Positions 63,989 to 64,000 of a DNA stretch of 64,000 bases are shown one piece after another. The notes beneath the pieces were generated by a model. It ran no database searches, was not told where the DNA came from, and saw nothing but the letters and a program-made list of their open reading frames with translations. Made by a program: the position numbers and the translations under genes. This stretch comes from Pokkaliibacter sp. MBI-7 (lineage in GTDB: Bacteria; Pseudomonadota; Gammaproteobacteria; Pseudomonadales; Balneatricaceae). Within the stretch, counting starts at the first letter, position 1. Every line of letters begins with the position of its first letter. The stretch lies in NCBI RefSeq assembly GCF_029846635.1, contig NZ_JARVTG010000001.1:1642501-1706500 (forward strand), written 5' to 3'.

Positions 63989-64000
63989 AACACAAGACTC

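Overview
The window is high-GC Gram-negative DNA. Tandem chemosensory genes, lipid A core biosynthesis (waaA), Lol-type and lipoprotein genes, a Pho box, RHS toxins and LuxR/LysR regulators point to a gammaproteobacterium of the Pseudomonadales/Oceanospirillales type. I cannot name the species from sequence alone. No rRNA, tRNA or CRISPR array was seen.

Layout. (1) 1-6280, minus strand: an alternative chemosensory operon, CheW - TPR-CheR - CheW - MCP - MCP, running off the left edge. After a 0.7 kb AT-rich gap comes a divergent REC-TPR response regulator with a minimal histidine kinase (7028-8808). (2) 8974-18618: a FetAB-type ABC exporter and nucleotide-sugar/envelope genes (TviB-type dehydrogenase, galU, waaA, UDP-glucuronate epimerase). 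They are interleaved with a glutathione transferase, a 159-bp MITE-like repeat and a CsgG/DUF4810/DUF799 lipoprotein triad. (3) 18920-23533: a luciferase-like oxidoreductase, an MFS transporter, and a Tat-exported PhoX phosphatase behind a near-consensus Pho box.

(4) 23905-34221 is the accessory region. It holds a 1627-residue RHS protein with an Ntox15/Tde-like nuclease tip and a Tdi-like immunity gene. Downstream lie two RHS core remnants that bracket a fused MNT-HEPN gene, then a SWIM zinc-finger gene that has lost its 3' half. An acyltransferase follows, then an orphan type III secretion pair: a CesT-type chaperone and a YopT/AvrPphB-like cysteine protease interrupted by a frameshift. (5) 34404-41058, minus strand: a membrane-anchored glutamate-synthase-like FMN protein, a large MscS-type channel, and an ABC exporter-like protein whose catalytic motifs are all replaced. 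(6) 41383-46101: a two-glycosyltransferase/phosphatase operon, a spermidine-synthase-like protein and an NlpC/P60 lipoprotein.

(7) 46304-55304: an M32 carboxypeptidase, three tandem paralogous membrane diguanylate cyclases, PepD, a LysR regulator and an aldo/keto reductase. (8) 55597-63988: a TauE/SafE permease, then a co-directional run of ThiF-like adenylating enzyme, GNAT/acyl-synthase-like protein, MMPL/RND transporter, LolA-like periplasmic protein and DUF1302 barrel, with a convergent LuxR regulator at the edge. The last block reads as a make-activate-export pathway for a small acylated product and is the best candidate for an undescribed system. Other strong candidates are the RHS/MNT-HEPN scar, the orphan type III pair and the ATPase-dead ABC protein.
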